DNA of 64,000 nucleotides, taken from contig CAKUWY010000009.1 in assembly GCA_934699585.1 (NCBI GenBank), positions 62,001 to 126,000 on the forward strand, read 5' to 3'. The notes below the pieces were generated by a model, which was given only the letters and a program-made list of their open reading frames with translations, did not search any database and was not told the origin of the DNA. Positions within the stretch are counted from its first letter, which is position 1. Each line of letters starts with the position of its first letter. Both the position numbers and the translations under genes were made by a program. Positions 57,221-64,000 of the stretch are shown here, one piece after another. The DNA is from an uncultured Fibrobacter sp. (GTDB lineage Bacteria > Fibrobacterota > Fibrobacteria > Fibrobacterales > Fibrobacteraceae).

Positions 57221-57847
57221 ATGGCGAAGCTCTTCAGCAAATACCTTGGGAAGTTTGTTCTGATGGCCGCAGCGGTACTGTGGGCCGGTTGTGACGACTC
57301 CGAAAAGAATGATGATTCCGCTAAACAGGATAGTTTAAAATTAAAACGTTCTGCTAAAGTTTTTGTGGCGAAGGCCGTCGCGGACTCTGGAACAATGGAT
57401 GGTGTTATATCAGCTGGCTTGCTTTATGGTTCTCCTGGAGGAAGTTTGCTAGAGGAACGGGGGGTGGCAATTGTTCCGGCTAAAAATGAAATTATCCTTT
57501 CGGAGAATAGCTCGCTTGATAGTGAAAAAATATTAAAGATTATTTGTAAAAGGATTGATGGGTATTTACAACATCGTTATAATACTTATCTTGTCCGTAC
57601 TTATCGTTTTTATAAACGAGTGTTTAATGGTGAAATAATTTTAAAGTTGACTATTGCTGCGAATGGTTCGGTTGAAAAAATCCAAATTCTATCTTCAACA
57701 ACGGGTTATGAGGAGTTTGATGAAAGTATTCAAAGAGCTGTAAGCCGCTGGAAATTCCCGAAGGTAAAATCTGGCGAGACTGTTGCGACGTTCCCAATCA
57801 GGTTTTACGAGTATGCGGTGACTTTCCCCTCGTTACAGCCTAAATAA
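57221..57847 (+). CDS. Lipoprotein with TonB-like C-terminal domain
   Basis: 208 residues, lipobox WAGC (Cys24). Residues ~110-205 (RVFNGEIILKLTIAANGSVE, SSTTGYEEFDESIQRAVSRW, ATFPIRFYEY) follow the TonB C-terminal pattern used by AgmX/PglI-like gliding or surface proteins. It has no membrane anchor of the TonB type; lipidation implies an inner- or outer-membrane face in the periplasm. Low-GC codons. No Shine-Dalgarno. Could be a partner for periplasmic or envelope machines; unproven. Confidence 0.72.
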   Translation: MAKLFSKYLGKFVLMAAAVLWAGCDDSEKNDDSAKQDSLKLKRSAKVFVAKAVADSGTMDGVISAGLLYGSPGGSLLEERGVAIVPAKNEIILSENSSLDSEKILKIICKRIDGYLQHRYNTYLVRTYRFYKRVFNGEIILKLTIAANGSVEKIQILSSTTGYEEFDESIQRAVSRWKFPKVKSGETVATFPIRFYEYAVTFPSLQPK

Positions 57848-57853
57848 AGTACT

Positions 57854-58048
57854 ATGTCCCTTTTGCTAGCCCTTCTATTCTTAGCGCTTTTCATAAGTGC
57901 GATTGTCCGCGGGCAGTTCTCTTACGGCAAGGCGGATTACAGTTTCCGCGAGCATCCGGTGCAGTTCGTAATCGTGCTGGTGTTCATCTTGGGCGTGTCG
58001 GCGCTTTGCTTTTACCGTTTTCTTGTGGAAATGGAATTCTTGCGGTAA
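57854..58048 (+). CDS. Small two-helix membrane protein
   Basis: 64 residues: an N-terminal hydrophobic helix (SLLLALLFLALFISAIVRG), a short polar loop and a second helix (FVIVLVFILGVSALCFYRFL). Starts six bases after the preceding lipoprotein and ends 26 bp before gph. No family is recognised; the spacing and hydrophobic pattern make it a believable gene. Confidence 0.55.
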   Translation: MSLLLALLFLALFISAIVRGQFSYGKADYSFREHPVQFVIVLVFILGVSALCFYRFLVEMEFLR

Positions 58049-58058
58049 AAAAGATTCC

Positions 58059-58066
58059 TAAATTTG
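58059..58066 (+). promoter_or_regulatory. TAnnTTTG promoter element of gph
   Basis: TAAATTTG only eight bases before the gph ATG, so the transcript would start at or near the start codon. Confidence 0.5.
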
Positions 58067-58074
58067 GGCGCGCT

Positions 58075-58761
58075 ATGCTCCAAAAGAAATCCCTCATTGT
58101 TTTTGACTTGGACGGAACATTGTTCAATACCCTCGGAGACCTTGCCGTGGCGGTGAACTTTGCGCTGCATCATTTCGGGCTTCCGGAACATGACGAACAG
58201 AGGGTGCGGACCTTTATCGGGAACGGCTCCATGAAACTGATTGAGCGGAGCATGGGGGAGGCGGCCCTCCCGGAAAACTTTTCCCGCACGGGCGTTACTG
58301 TCGAGATGGTCCACAAGGTTTATTCGGATTTTTACTGGGAACACTGCACCGAACGCACGCTCCCGAATCCGGGCGTTGTCGAATTCCTGCACAATACGAC
58401 TGCCCGCGTGGCCATGCTTACCAACAAGCCGGAGCGCCCGACATTCAAGTTGCTGGATCATTTCCACCTTCGTGACCGCTTTGAATTCGTGCTCTGCGGC
58501 GACACCACGCCCGAACGCAAGCCGAGCCCCGCGGGCCTGCTGAAAATCATGGAATCCGCAGGGGTTTCTCCCGCCGAAACCGTGATGGTGGGTGACGACC
58601 AGCCCGACATTCTGGCCGCCCGCAACGCCGGAATAGACTGCATTACGCTGTTTTGCGGCTTTGGAAAGCCGGTGAACTTGCTTCCGCTAAAGCCAGAAAA
58701 CATTGTCCAGAGCTATGAAGAACTCTGGATGCTTCTGAAAAATCTCGTTGAAAACGGCTAG
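58075..58761 (+). CDS. gph: Phosphoglycolate phosphatase-like HAD hydrolase
   Basis: 228 residues. Motif I VFDLDGTLFNTLGDLAVAVN, motif II MLTNKPERP, conserved Lys in ERKPSPAGLLKIMESAG, motif IV VGDDQPDILAARNAGID, with the small helical C1 cap of the Gph/PgmB group. Substrate likely 2-phosphoglycolate formed in DNA repair, but related sugar phosphates are possible. The start at 58075 is chosen over an earlier in-frame codon. Converges on ogt with a two-base gap. Confidence 0.85.
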   Translation: MLQKKSLIVFDLDGTLFNTLGDLAVAVNFALHHFGLPEHDEQRVRTFIGNGSMKLIERSMGEAALPENFSRTGVTVEMVHKVYSDFYWEHCTERTLPNPGVVEFLHNTTARVAMLTNKPERPTFKLLDHFHLRDRFEFVLCGDTTPERKPSPAGLLKIMESAGVSPAETVMVGDDQPDILAARNAGIDCITLFCGFGKPVNLLPLKPENIVQSYEELWMLLKNLVENG

Positions 58762-58763
58762 GA

Positions 58764-59309
58764 TTATTCCAGGTCCAGTTCGTTCTGGATGGCGTTTTCC
58801 ATACAAAGTAGTTTTCGCTTGAGGTCTGTGCCGAGGGCGTAGCCTCCGATTCCCTTGTGGCTGCTCACGACCCGATGGCAAGGAACAACCACCTGCAGAG
58901 GGTTCCCGTGGAGGGCGTTCCCGACGGAGCGTTCTGCATGGGGGTGTCCGACGGCTTCGGCGATTTCCTTGTAGGTTCGCGTCTCCCCGTAGGGAATGTT
59001 CCGCGTCGCTTCCAGCACCTTCGTCTGGAATTCTGTGCCGTAAATCTTTATGGGAATGGTGAATTTCTTGATTTTTCCGGCCAGGTAGAGGTTCAGTTCC
59101 CGCCGGGCCTGCTGATAGACCTGGGCGTTTCTGCCTCGGACTTTCCCCTCGGCCTCGGGTTCGGCGTAGGCGCAGGCTTTGAGACTGCTGGCCGTTTTTC
59201 CGCCCTGGAATTTGAGGCCGCAGAGCTTGATTCCGTCAAAGACAAAAGTCCACTCGCCCCACACGTTGCGGTGGTGAACCTGAATAAATCTGGAATCGTC
59301 GAAATTCAC
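58764..59309 (-). CDS. ogt: Methylated-DNA--protein-cysteine methyltransferase
   Basis: Suicide repair of O6-methylguanine. 181 residues. C-terminal domain with IPYGETRTYKEIAEAVGHPHA, RSVGNALHGNPLQVVVPCHRVV (acceptor Cys) and GIGGYALGTDLKRKLLCME. A divergent N-terminal domain of ~85 residues is usual for Ogt. GTG start directly after a TATATTTATAG run, no ribosome site, probably leaderless. Confidence 0.94.
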   Translation of the reverse strand: MNFDDSRFIQVHHRNVWGEWTFVFDGIKLCGLKFQGGKTASSLKACAYAEPEAEGKVRGRNAQVYQQARRELNLYLAGKIKKFTIPIKIYGTEFQTKVLEATRNIPYGETRTYKEIAEAVGHPHAERSVGNALHGNPLQVVVPCHRVVSSHKGIGGYALGTDLKRKLLCMENAIQNELDLE

Positions 59310-59411
59310 CCTATAAATATATATCCTTGCCGCCTGAGTGCGAAATGGGTGGCCCCTGAATCAGTGAAATTGCTATATTATGCCCGTTAAAATCTTTAAC
59401 AAGGATAAATA

Positions 59412-60419
59412 ATGCGTTCTTTTAAGTTGATTTCCCGTGGTATGGCCGCAGTTCTGCTTATGGCTGCCGTGGCCTCTGCCCAGTTGATGAATGGCAAGAG
59501 CTTTGACGTGATTCGCGTGGAAAAGGTGGGTATTTCTGGTGGCAAGATCGATAGCCTTGCCCAGATGCTGGGTGCCCAACAGTTCCGTGGCAAGAAGCTG
59601 ACCGACGAGATGATGACCCAGCTGCGCTATGCGGTAATCGACAACCTGGTTGGCCAGGAACTGGTCAAGCTGGAATGCAAGAAGCAGGGAATTAAGGTTT
59701 CTGCCGCCAAGGTGGACAGTGTTTCTGCCCTTTTCAAGGCCCAGTTCCCTAGTGATGCTGCCTTCCAGGCCGAACTGAAGAAGTCCAACACCACCATGGC
59801 CCAGTTCAAGGAAAAGATCGAAGACCAGCTGAAGAGCGAAGTCTTGCTTGAAAAGAAGGTGCCTTATCCGGCAGAACCCACCGAAAAGCAGCGTCAGGCT
59901 TTCTGGGAACTGAACAAGTCCAAGGCCTCCATTAACGATACCGTGAGCGGCGCCCGCATCTTTGTGAGCACCAAGGGCAAGAAGGCCCAGGAAATTAGCG
60001 ATGCCAAGGATATGCTAAAGGGACTTGCCGCCCAGGTCCGTAGCAAGAAGGCCACCTTTGCCCAGCTGGCCGCCATTTATAGCGACGACCCCGAAGCCAA
60101 GAAGACCGGCGGCGTCATGAACAAGTTTATTGCCAAGTCCAAGGGAGATGCCTACGTGAAGGCCATTGCTAAGATGAACGTGGGTGACATTTCCGACATC
60201 ATCACTGAAAAAGACGGTATCAGCATCTTCATGTTGACCGAAAAGAACGACGGCAAGTACGAAAGCTACAAGCACCAGATTGACTACATTCTGCGGGTGC
60301 AGGCCGAACAGGACCGCCAGATGCAGCTGAAGGCCTATTTGGACGGACTTGGAAAGGTTTACAAGGTCCAGTACCTGGACAAGAAGTACACTCCTCCCGA
60401 GGCCATCGGAGCGAAGTAG
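59412..60419 (+). CDS. Periplasmic PpiC/SurA-type peptidyl-prolyl isomerase
   Basis: 335 residues. Signal peptide cleaved after ASA. N-terminal SurA-like helical region (about 25-165, DEMMTQLRYAVIDNLVGQEL and FKEKIEDQLKSEVLLEKKVP). A parvulin domain at about 175-290 (ARIFVSTKGKKAQEISDAKD, FAQLAAIYSDDPEAKKTGGV, IAKMNVGDISDIITEKDGIS). A helical tail closes it. It probably escorts outer-membrane proteins. AAGGA ribosome site; TATATTATG lies upstream as a promoter candidate. Confidence 0.92.
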   Translation: MRSFKLISRGMAAVLLMAAVASAQLMNGKSFDVIRVEKVGISGGKIDSLAQMLGAQQFRGKKLTDEMMTQLRYAVIDNLVGQELVKLECKKQGIKVSAAKVDSVSALFKAQFPSDAAFQAELKKSNTTMAQFKEKIEDQLKSEVLLEKKVPYPAEPTEKQRQAFWELNKSKASINDTVSGARIFVSTKGKKAQEISDAKDMLKGLAAQVRSKKATFAQLAAIYSDDPEAKKTGGVMNKFIAKSKGDAYVKAIAKMNVGDISDIITEKDGISIFMLTEKNDGKYESYKHQIDYILRVQAEQDRQMQLKAYLDGLGKVYKVQYLDKKYTPPEAIGAK

Positions 60420-60608
60420 CTGTGAGCTCGGTCGCCCTTAAGGCGACCTTTGAGCGATGAGGTCGACTTGCTTCGCAAGTCTTTGAGGTTTGCTTGATTT
60501 CAAAGACGTAATCGTATGAACTTAGAGGTCCGTAGGTCTACGCTCATACCTCAGAGCGAAGCGACCTCACTCCTCATAACCACGGCCTTACGGCCTAGCC
60601 ACTAATCA
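60420..60608. repeat. Gap with GGTCGCC hairpins and TGAGGT repeats
   Basis: GGTCGCC-CTTAA-GGCGACC at 60430-60448 can end transcription of the PpiC gene. It is followed by TTTGAGCGATGAGGTCGACT and CTCATACCTCAGAGC units, then CCTAGCCACTAATCAC next to the prfB start. Confidence 0.55.
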
Positions 60609-60611
60609 CTT

Positions 60612-61719
60612 ATGTTCCAAACTACACACACCGGGCTTATTGAACTGCGCTCCCGCATAGACAAGCTCTGGGGGTATCTTTGACTTAGAGGCAAAGACCG
60701 AAGAGCTTTACGTGCTAGAAAAGGATTCCAGCGACCCGAACCTCTGGAACGACCAAGAAAAAGCACAGTCCATGATGAAAAAAATAGGGAACCTGCGTTC
60801 CCTGTTGGACGGCTGGAAAGAAGTTTCCCAGACCTGCGATGACCTGGCCGAACTTTACGAAATGTCCAAGGACGAAAACTCCGCCGAGCTTACGGCCAGC
60901 ATCGAGGCGGACGTTGCCGCCCTGAAGGCCCGCATCGAGGAGATGGAATTCAAGAAGATGCTGAACGGGCCCGACGACGCCTGCAGCTGCCTTATGTCCA
61001 TACATCCTGGCGCAGGTGGCACCGAATCGCAAGACTGGGCCCTGATGCTGTTCCGCATGTACACCCACTTCTTTGAGCGGGAAAAGATGGACTTCAAGGT
61101 GGTGGATTTTCAGGAGGCCGAAGACGCAGGCCTGAAGAGTGCCACCATCGAAGTGACTTGTGAGAATGCCTACGGGCTGCTCCGCTCCGAAATCGGTGTG
61201 CACCGTCTGGTGCGCATCAGTCCCTTCGATGCCAACGCACGACGCCATACCAGCTTTACCGCAGTGTACCTTTACCCTGAACACGAAGACGTGGACTTTG
61301 ACCTGGACATGTCGGATGTGCGTGTGGACACCTACCGCAGTAGCGGTGCCGGTGGCCAGTATATCAACAAGACGGACTCCGCCGTGCGCATGACCCACTT
61401 GCCTACGGGCATTATGGCCAGCTGCCAGACGGAACGCAGCCAGATACAGAACCGCGAGACCTGCTACAAGATGCTCAAGACCATGGTGGCCGAACACTAC
61501 CGCCTAGAAGAAGAAGCCAAGCGGGACGCCCGCATGGCCGAAAAGAAAAAGGTGGAGTGGGGAAGCCAGATCAGGAGTTACGTGCTGCAGCCCTACCAGC
61601 TGGTGAAGGACCTGCGCACCGGCGTGGAAACGTCGGATACCGCCGGCGTGCTGGACGGAAAGATCAAGCCGTTCATCAACGCCTACCTGCTCAGCACCAG
61701 CGAGAAGCAGGGGTTTTAG
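60612..61719 (+). CDS. prfB: Peptide chain release factor 2, expressed by programmed +1 frameshift
   Basis: Releases peptides at UGA and UAA. Translation starts at ATG 60612. Codon 24 is an in-frame TGA at 60681, and the rest of the protein is read in the +1 frame, from GAC at 60682, to 61719. The spliced product is about 368 residues. It contains HPGAGGTESQDWALMLFRMY, the stop-recognition and anticodon-like RVDTYRSSGAGGQYINKTDSAVR with GGQ, and MKPFINAYL-type end. The frameshift lets RF2 control its own synthesis. The TAG stop lies inside a TTTTAGGGG hairpin repeat. No ribosome site is seen before the ATG. Confidence 0.95.
60670..60684 (+). promoter_or_regulatory. prfB programmed +1 frameshift site
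   Basis: TGGGGGTATCTTTGAC: an internal Shine-Dalgarno-like GGGGG, a four-base spacer, then CTT TGA C, the classical slippery site with the UGA stop in the P/A position. Same arrangement as in E. coli prfB. Confidence 0.95.
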
Positions 61720-61745
61720 GGGATGTGCCCCTAGGAGAGGGGGTA
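61711..61745 (+). repeat. TTTTAGGGG-CCCCTAGG hairpin repeat, copy 3
   Basis: GGGTTTTAGGGG-ATGTG-CCCCTAGG, then AGAGGGGGT. It contains the prfB stop codon and probably doubles as its terminator. Confidence 0.6.
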
Positions 61746-61966
61746 GCGTAAGACTCAAGGAGATCCCCGACCAAGTCGGGGATGACATGAGGCTGGAGCG
61801 ACCTTTGGACACTTGGCCTTTTTACGACTCTTAGTGCTTTAGCACTTAGTGGAGTTATGCCCTTTGGGTAAGGCCTTAGTGTACATGGCCACCTTTAGGT
61901 GGTGGTGCGGGAGGCTTCCCCCCTTTAATCTCACAAGCTCCTAGCCCCTAGATCCTAGCCCCTCTA
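61746..61966. repeat. REP-like unit and CCTAGCCCCTAGATCC repeat between prfB and typA
   Basis: GATCCCCGA-CCAAG-TCGGGGATGACAT (palindrome, about 61763-61788). Then short stems such as CCACCTTTAGGTGG, and CCTAGCCCCTAGATCCTAGC at 61940-61959 next to the typA stop. No gene. Confidence 0.55.
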
Positions 61967-63799
61967 TTATTCTTCTTCAGCAGGTCTCTTCGACAGCTGC
62001 TTGCGCCTGATGGGGTCCAGCTCGGTCTTGCGGAGGCGGAGCACTTCGGGCGTGACTTCGATGCATTCGTCTTCGTTGATGAAGGTGACGCATTCTTCCA
62101 GGGTCATGCGGCGGTACGGAGTCAGCTGGATCATGTCGTCAGCGGACTTGGAGCGCATGTTGGTGAGGTGCTTGCCCTTGGTGACGTTCACGGTAATGTC
62201 CACGTCGCGGTTGTGTTCGCCCACGATCATGCCCGGATAAACTTCGGCGCCAGGTCCGATGACCAGGTAGCCGCGGTCTTCCAGGTTGGAAAGGGCGTAA
62301 CTGGCGGCTTCGCCCGGTTCCTTCGCAATGAGCACGCCGTTGATGCGGGTGGGAATTTCGCCCTTGTAGGGCTGGTATTCCTTGAAGAAGGACTGGGTCA
62401 CGGCGTAACCCTTGGAAAGTGACAGGAGCTTCGGACGGATACCGATAAGGCCACGGCTCGGCACGATGAATTCCAGGGACACGCGGTCGTTGTCGTCGGT
62501 GACCATGTTCACCATTTCGCCCTTGCGCTGCTGGATTTCCTGGATGCAGGCGCCGCTGAATTCGCTGGGCACTTCTACCTTGAAGTCTTCCACCGGTTCC
62601 AGGAGCTTGCCGTTTTCGTCGTTGTGGAAAATCACCTGGGGGGATCCGATGGTGAATTCGTACAGTTCGCGACGCATGTTTTCTACGAGGATGGTGAGGT
62701 GCAGAATGCCACGGCCCGAGACCTTGAAGGTAGAGGCGCCGTCCACCTTTTCGACGAGGAGGGCGGGGTCTGCCATGTGGGCACGTTCCAGGCGTTCCTG
62801 AAGCTGGTTACCCGTCATGAACTTGCCGCCGTACTTGCCTGCGAGAGGCGAGGTGTTCACGGTAAAAATCATGGAGATGGTGGGCGGGTCGATATGGATG
62901 CGGGGCAGGTGCTTCGGATTGCTGGTGGCGCTGATGGTATCGCCGATGTCGAAGGTATCAAGCCCTGCAATGAGCACGATTTCGCCCGGGCCCGCTTCGT
63001 CCACCGGCTTCGGGGTGAGGCCTTCGTAGCGCAGAATCTTCTGGGGGCGGATGGTCTTCACGGTGCCGTCGGTAAAGGCCTGTGCGTAGGTCTGGTTCGG
63101 CTTGAGCACGCCCTGCTGCACGCGGCCCACGGCCAAGCGGCCGAGGAAGGTGGAGTATTCGAGGGATGCAATCTGCAGGAGCGGTTCGGCAGCGGGGTCG
63201 CCCTTCGGGGCCGGAATGCGCTCGATAATCTTGTCCATGAGGATGCTGAAGTCGCCGTCCGGGTCTTCCATCTCGGCCTTGCAGATGCCCTTGCGGCCGG
63301 AGCCGAACACCTTGTCGAAGTCCAGCTGTTCTTCGTTGGCATCCAGCTCGCAGAAAAGATCGAACACCTTGTCGAGGGCGCCGTGGGGGTTGCAGCCGTC
63401 GCGGTCAATCTTGTTCACCACCACGATGGGGATAAGTCCCAGTTCCAGGGCCTTCTGGGTCACAAAACGGGTCTGGGCCATGGGGCCTTCGAAGGCGTCC
63501 ACTACCAGCAACACACCGTCTACGGTACCGAGCACGCGTTCCACCTGGCCACCGAAGTCGGCGTGCCCCGGGGTATCCACGATGTTCACGCGGTAGCCCT
63601 TGTACATGACGCTGGTGTTCTTGCTGAGGATGGTGATGCCGCGTTCCCGTTCCAGGTTGTCGCTGTCCATTACGCGTTCGTTGACTTCTTCGCCTTCGTG
63701 GAAGGTTCCGCACTGCTTGAGAAGCTGATCGACGAGGGTTGTTTTACCGTGGTCAACGTGGGCGATAATGGCGACGTTTCTGATTTTCGATTGATCCAT
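61967..63799 (-). CDS. typA: Ribosome-associated translational GTPase TypA/BipA
   Basis: 610 residues. G1 AIIAHVDHGKTTLVDQLL, switch I RERGITILSKN, G3 VDTPGHADFGGQ, G4 VVNKIDRDGC. Domains II and III, then the TypA-specific C-terminal part (TPYRRMTLEECVTFINEDE, EVLRLRKTELD). It binds the ribosome and helps assembly and stress adaptation. TAAATTTG on the minus strand 34 bp before the start. Confidence 0.98.
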   Translation of the reverse strand: MDQSKIRNVAIIAHVDHGKTTLVDQLLKQCGTFHEGEEVNERVMDSDNLERERGITILSKNTSVMYKGYRVNIVDTPGHADFGGQVERVLGTVDGVLLVVDAFEGPMAQTRFVTQKALELGLIPIVVVNKIDRDGCNPHGALDKVFDLFCELDANEEQLDFDKVFGSGRKGICKAEMEDPDGDFSILMDKIIERIPAPKGDPAAEPLLQIASLEYSTFLGRLAVGRVQQGVLKPNQTYAQAFTDGTVKTIRPQKILRYEGLTPKPVDEAGPGEIVLIAGLDTFDIGDTISATSNPKHLPRIHIDPPTISMIFTVNTSPLAGKYGGKFMTGNQLQERLERAHMADPALLVEKVDGASTFKVSGRGILHLTILVENMRRELYEFTIGSPQVIFHNDENGKLLEPVEDFKVEVPSEFSGACIQEIQQRKGEMVNMVTDDNDRVSLEFIVPSRGLIGIRPKLLSLSKGYAVTQSFFKEYQPYKGEIPTRINGVLIAKEPGEAASYALSNLEDRGYLVIGPGAEVYPGMIVGEHNRDVDITVNVTKGKHLTNMRSKSADDMIQLTPYRRMTLEECVTFINEDECIEVTPEVLRLRKTELDPIRRKQLSKRPAEEE

Positions 63800-63833
63800 A
63801 AAGGGCTCTTTTGGTTCTTGTTTATTTTGGGCC

Positions 63834-63841
63834 CAAATTTA
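63834..63841 (-). promoter_or_regulatory. TAnnTTTG promoter element of typA
   Basis: TAAATTTG followed by GGCCC, with 34 bases between it and the typA ATG; directly downstream of the terminator of the preceding gene. Confidence 0.55.
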
Positions 63842-63869
63842 GAAAAACGTGCTGCGATTTGCAACACGC
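63842..63869 (-). terminator. Terminator of the gene entering from the right edge
   Basis: Minus-strand stem CGTGTTGC / GCAGCACG followed by TTTTTCT, some 30 bp after the stop at 63899. Confidence 0.7.
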
Positions 63870-63898
63870 TGTAATACGCTTAAAGGCTTTTGCAGACC

Positions 63899-64000
63899 CT
63901 AGTCGTGTATGGAATTCTTGAGGCTTTCGATAAGGCGGGCAAAGCTCGGATCGGAGGCCATTTCTTTTTTTACGGAATTGATGGCGTGGACTACGGTGGA
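63899..64000 (-). CDS. C-terminal end of an unidentified gene
   Basis: Only the last 33 codons and a TAG stop are inside the window. They encode a helical, charged tail (AINSVKKEMASDPSFARLIE, then SLKNSIHD). Too little to name a family. The terminator right behind it and the typA promoter mark it as the end of a separate transcription unit. Confidence 0.6.
   Translation of the reverse strand, partial: STVVHAINSVKKEMASDPSFARLIESLKNSIHD

Overview
The window looks like a chromosome segment of a Fibrobacter-type cellulolytic bacterium (Fibrobacterota, FCB group). Three things point there. There are two lipoproteins with the FISUMP domain (Fibrobacter succinogenes major paralogous domain). There is a modular surface GH45 endoglucanase. 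The promoters look like the Bacteroidetes-type TAnnTTTG element rather than TATAAT. The cell is diderm, with a complete Tol-Pal cluster, outer-membrane barrels and many lipoproteins. No phage, IS transposase, CRISPR array or rRNA operon is visible.

Layout. 1-7.9 kb: partial Cache sensor, ilvD with a duplicated 3' end, GH45 endoglucanase, an uncharacterised two-repeat protein, two exported proteins. 8-15.9 kb: tRNA-Pro, priA, a dus gene carrying a palindromic repeat inside its coding sequence, an aspartoacylase-like gene followed by three co-directional genes, and a convergent coiled-coil protein. 16-23.5 kb: tRNA-Gly, a structured non-coding stretch, a FISUMP lipoprotein between direct repeats, an orphan antitoxin with a 14-codon toxin stub, ung, a large FISUMP lipoprotein followed by a hybrid histidine kinase, thiG. 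23.7-30.3 kb: ilvBN, rnhB, an Ala/Pro-rich outer-membrane protein and a large lipoprotein. 30.4-37 kb: tolQ-tolR-tolA-tolB-pal-cpoB, a porin-like barrel, a DJ-1 protein. 37.4-49.4 kb: mnmA, divergent epmB/efp, a TIM-barrel-like protein, thiL coupled to a GspE/PilB ATPase, then yajC-def-spoIID-mtaB and rmd. 49.6-55.8 kb: aroE with an aroK-aroB fusion, panD, tRNA-Leu, a SPOR protein, miaB. 56-64 kb: AT-rich lipoproteins, gph, ogt, a PpiC-type foldase, prfB with its programmed frameshift, typA, and the end of one more gene.

Branched-chain amino-acid synthesis (ilvD, ilvBN), the shikimate pathway (aroE, aroKB), pantothenate (panD) and thiamine (thiG, thiL) suggest a prototroph. Translation and tRNA modification are well represented (dus, mnmA, miaB, an archaeal/eukaryal-type MtaB, efp/epmB, prfB, def, typA). 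Envelope functions (Tol-Pal, SPOR, SpoIID, yajC, PpiC) are scattered among them.

The least explained part is between the genes. Several families of short degenerate or palindromic repeats fill most long gaps and in places run into coding sequence. A dispersed element of about 94 bp occurs twice, once beside a displaced copy of the ilvD 3' end. Many starts lack a Shine-Dalgarno sequence and sit 3-9 bp after a promoter-like box, which suggests leaderless mRNAs.
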